Shown here: in pieces, positions 14,211 through 14,521 of the stretch
How the letters are laid out: every line of letters begins with the position of its first letter
Position numbering within the stretch: position 1 is the stretch's first letter
From: Paracoccaceae bacterium
GTDB lineage: Bacteria; Pseudomonadota; Alphaproteobacteria; Rhodobacterales; Rhodobacteraceae
DNA length: 14,521 nt
Reading direction: 5' to 3'
Assembly: GCA_023254015.1 (NCBI GenBank)
Contig: JALQYS010000524.1
Coordinates: 1-14,521, forward strand
The notes under the pieces: generated by a model
Seen by the model: the letters and a program-made list of their open reading frames with translations, nothing else
What the model was told of the DNA's origin: nothing
Database searches by the model: none
Made by a program: the position numbers and the translations under genes

Positions 14211-14521
14211 ATGAAGGAACCCCCCTTCCTTGAAGTGTCCGGGGTCACGAAACGCTTTGGCGGCATCGTGGCTCTGGACGGCCTTGACCTGCGGCTTGAC
14301 CGTGGCGACCTGCGCTGCATCCTTGGGCCGAACGGCTGTGGCAAGACCACGCTGTTCAACGTGCTGACCGGGGCGCTTCGGCCCACCTCGGGCACCGTGC
14401 GCTTTCAGGGCAAGGTCATCAGCGGTCTTGGCCCGGTCGAGATCGCGCGTCGCGGCATTTCGCGCAAGTTTCAGGTTCCGGGGATCTACCCGGAACTGAC
14501 GGTCATGCAGAACGTGGCGCT
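14211..14521 (+). CDS. ABC transporter ATP-binding protein, LivG/UrtD-like (partial, 3' end outside window)
   Basis: An open frame runs from ATG 14211 off the right edge, showing 103 complete codons. Walker A is GPNGCGKTT at residues 39-47 and the Q-loop glutamine is Gln88 in RKFQVPGIY. RRGISRKFQVPGIY recalls UrtD and LivG ATPases of branched-chain amino acid/urea importers, in keeping with the binding protein seven bases upstream. The ribosome binding site is weak, and a TTG codon lies directly before the ATG. A 6-bp hairpin, AAGGAA with TTCCTT around six C residues (14214-14231), falls on the first codons and could dampen initiation. Walker B and signature motif lie outside the window. Confidence 0.9.
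   Translation, partial: MKEPPFLEVSGVTKRFGGIVALDGLDLRLDRGDLRCILGPNGCGKTTLFNVLTGALRPTSGTVRFQGKVISGLGPVEIARRGISRKFQVPGIYPELTVMQNVA

Noticed and set aside
1..14521. Search for tRNA, rRNA, CRISPR repeats, transposases or attachment sites
   Set aside because: None were seen on reading both strands; the intergenic gaps are all under 170 bases and are explained by promoters and terminators.

Overview
The window is GC-rich, densely packed DNA, most likely from an alphaproteobacterium of the Rhodobacter/Paracoccus type. The codon usage, the ATGA-type overlaps and a ferredoxin reductase closely resembling the Rhodobacter capsulatus enzyme all point that way. I see no tRNA, rRNA, CRISPR array or transposase.

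Layout. (1) 1-2438: the last codons of a probable dabB and a complete dabA, the DAB inorganic-carbon uptake pair. (2) 2590-5433 (+): a Rieske oxygenase, its FMN/2Fe-2S reductase and a cysteine hydrolase of the isochorismatase family, closed by a strong bidirectional terminator at 5452-5481. (3) 5486-6682 (-): an enamidase-like amidohydrolase. (4) 6849-11206 (+): a five-gene operon of ferredoxin-NADP reductase, 6-hydroxynicotinate-reductase-like Fe-S protein, UPF0280 (ApbE-like) protein, and two tandem DUF1185 paralogues. (5) 11240-12193 (-): two MarR-family regulators in one operon. (6) 12339-14521 (+): a second cysteine hydrolase, an amide/urea-type ABC substrate-binding protein, and the start of an ABC ATPase that runs off the window.

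How the parts fit. Everything after dabA looks like one regulon for uptake and breakdown of a nitrogen heterocycle or cyclic amide. Uptake would be by the ABC system. Oxidative trimming or hydroxylation would be by the Rieske pair. Ring reduction would use NADPH -> FPR -> Hnr-like protein, ring opening the enamidase-like hydrolase, and amide removal the two cysteine hydrolases. Hnr followed by enamidase is the order known from anaerobic nicotinate fermentation in Eubacterium barkeri, and a comparable reductive route is described biochemically in Azorhizobium. Here it is combined with an oxygen-dependent Rieske system.

The strongest direct evidence of a single regulon is a 12-bp motif, TTAGNNNACNAA. 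I find it five times, all in the three promoter regions of this cluster: twice before the Rieske gene, once on each side of the enamidase/FPR divergent region, and once as a perfect palindrome between the MarR operon and the second hydrolase. The actual substrate cannot be read from the sequence.
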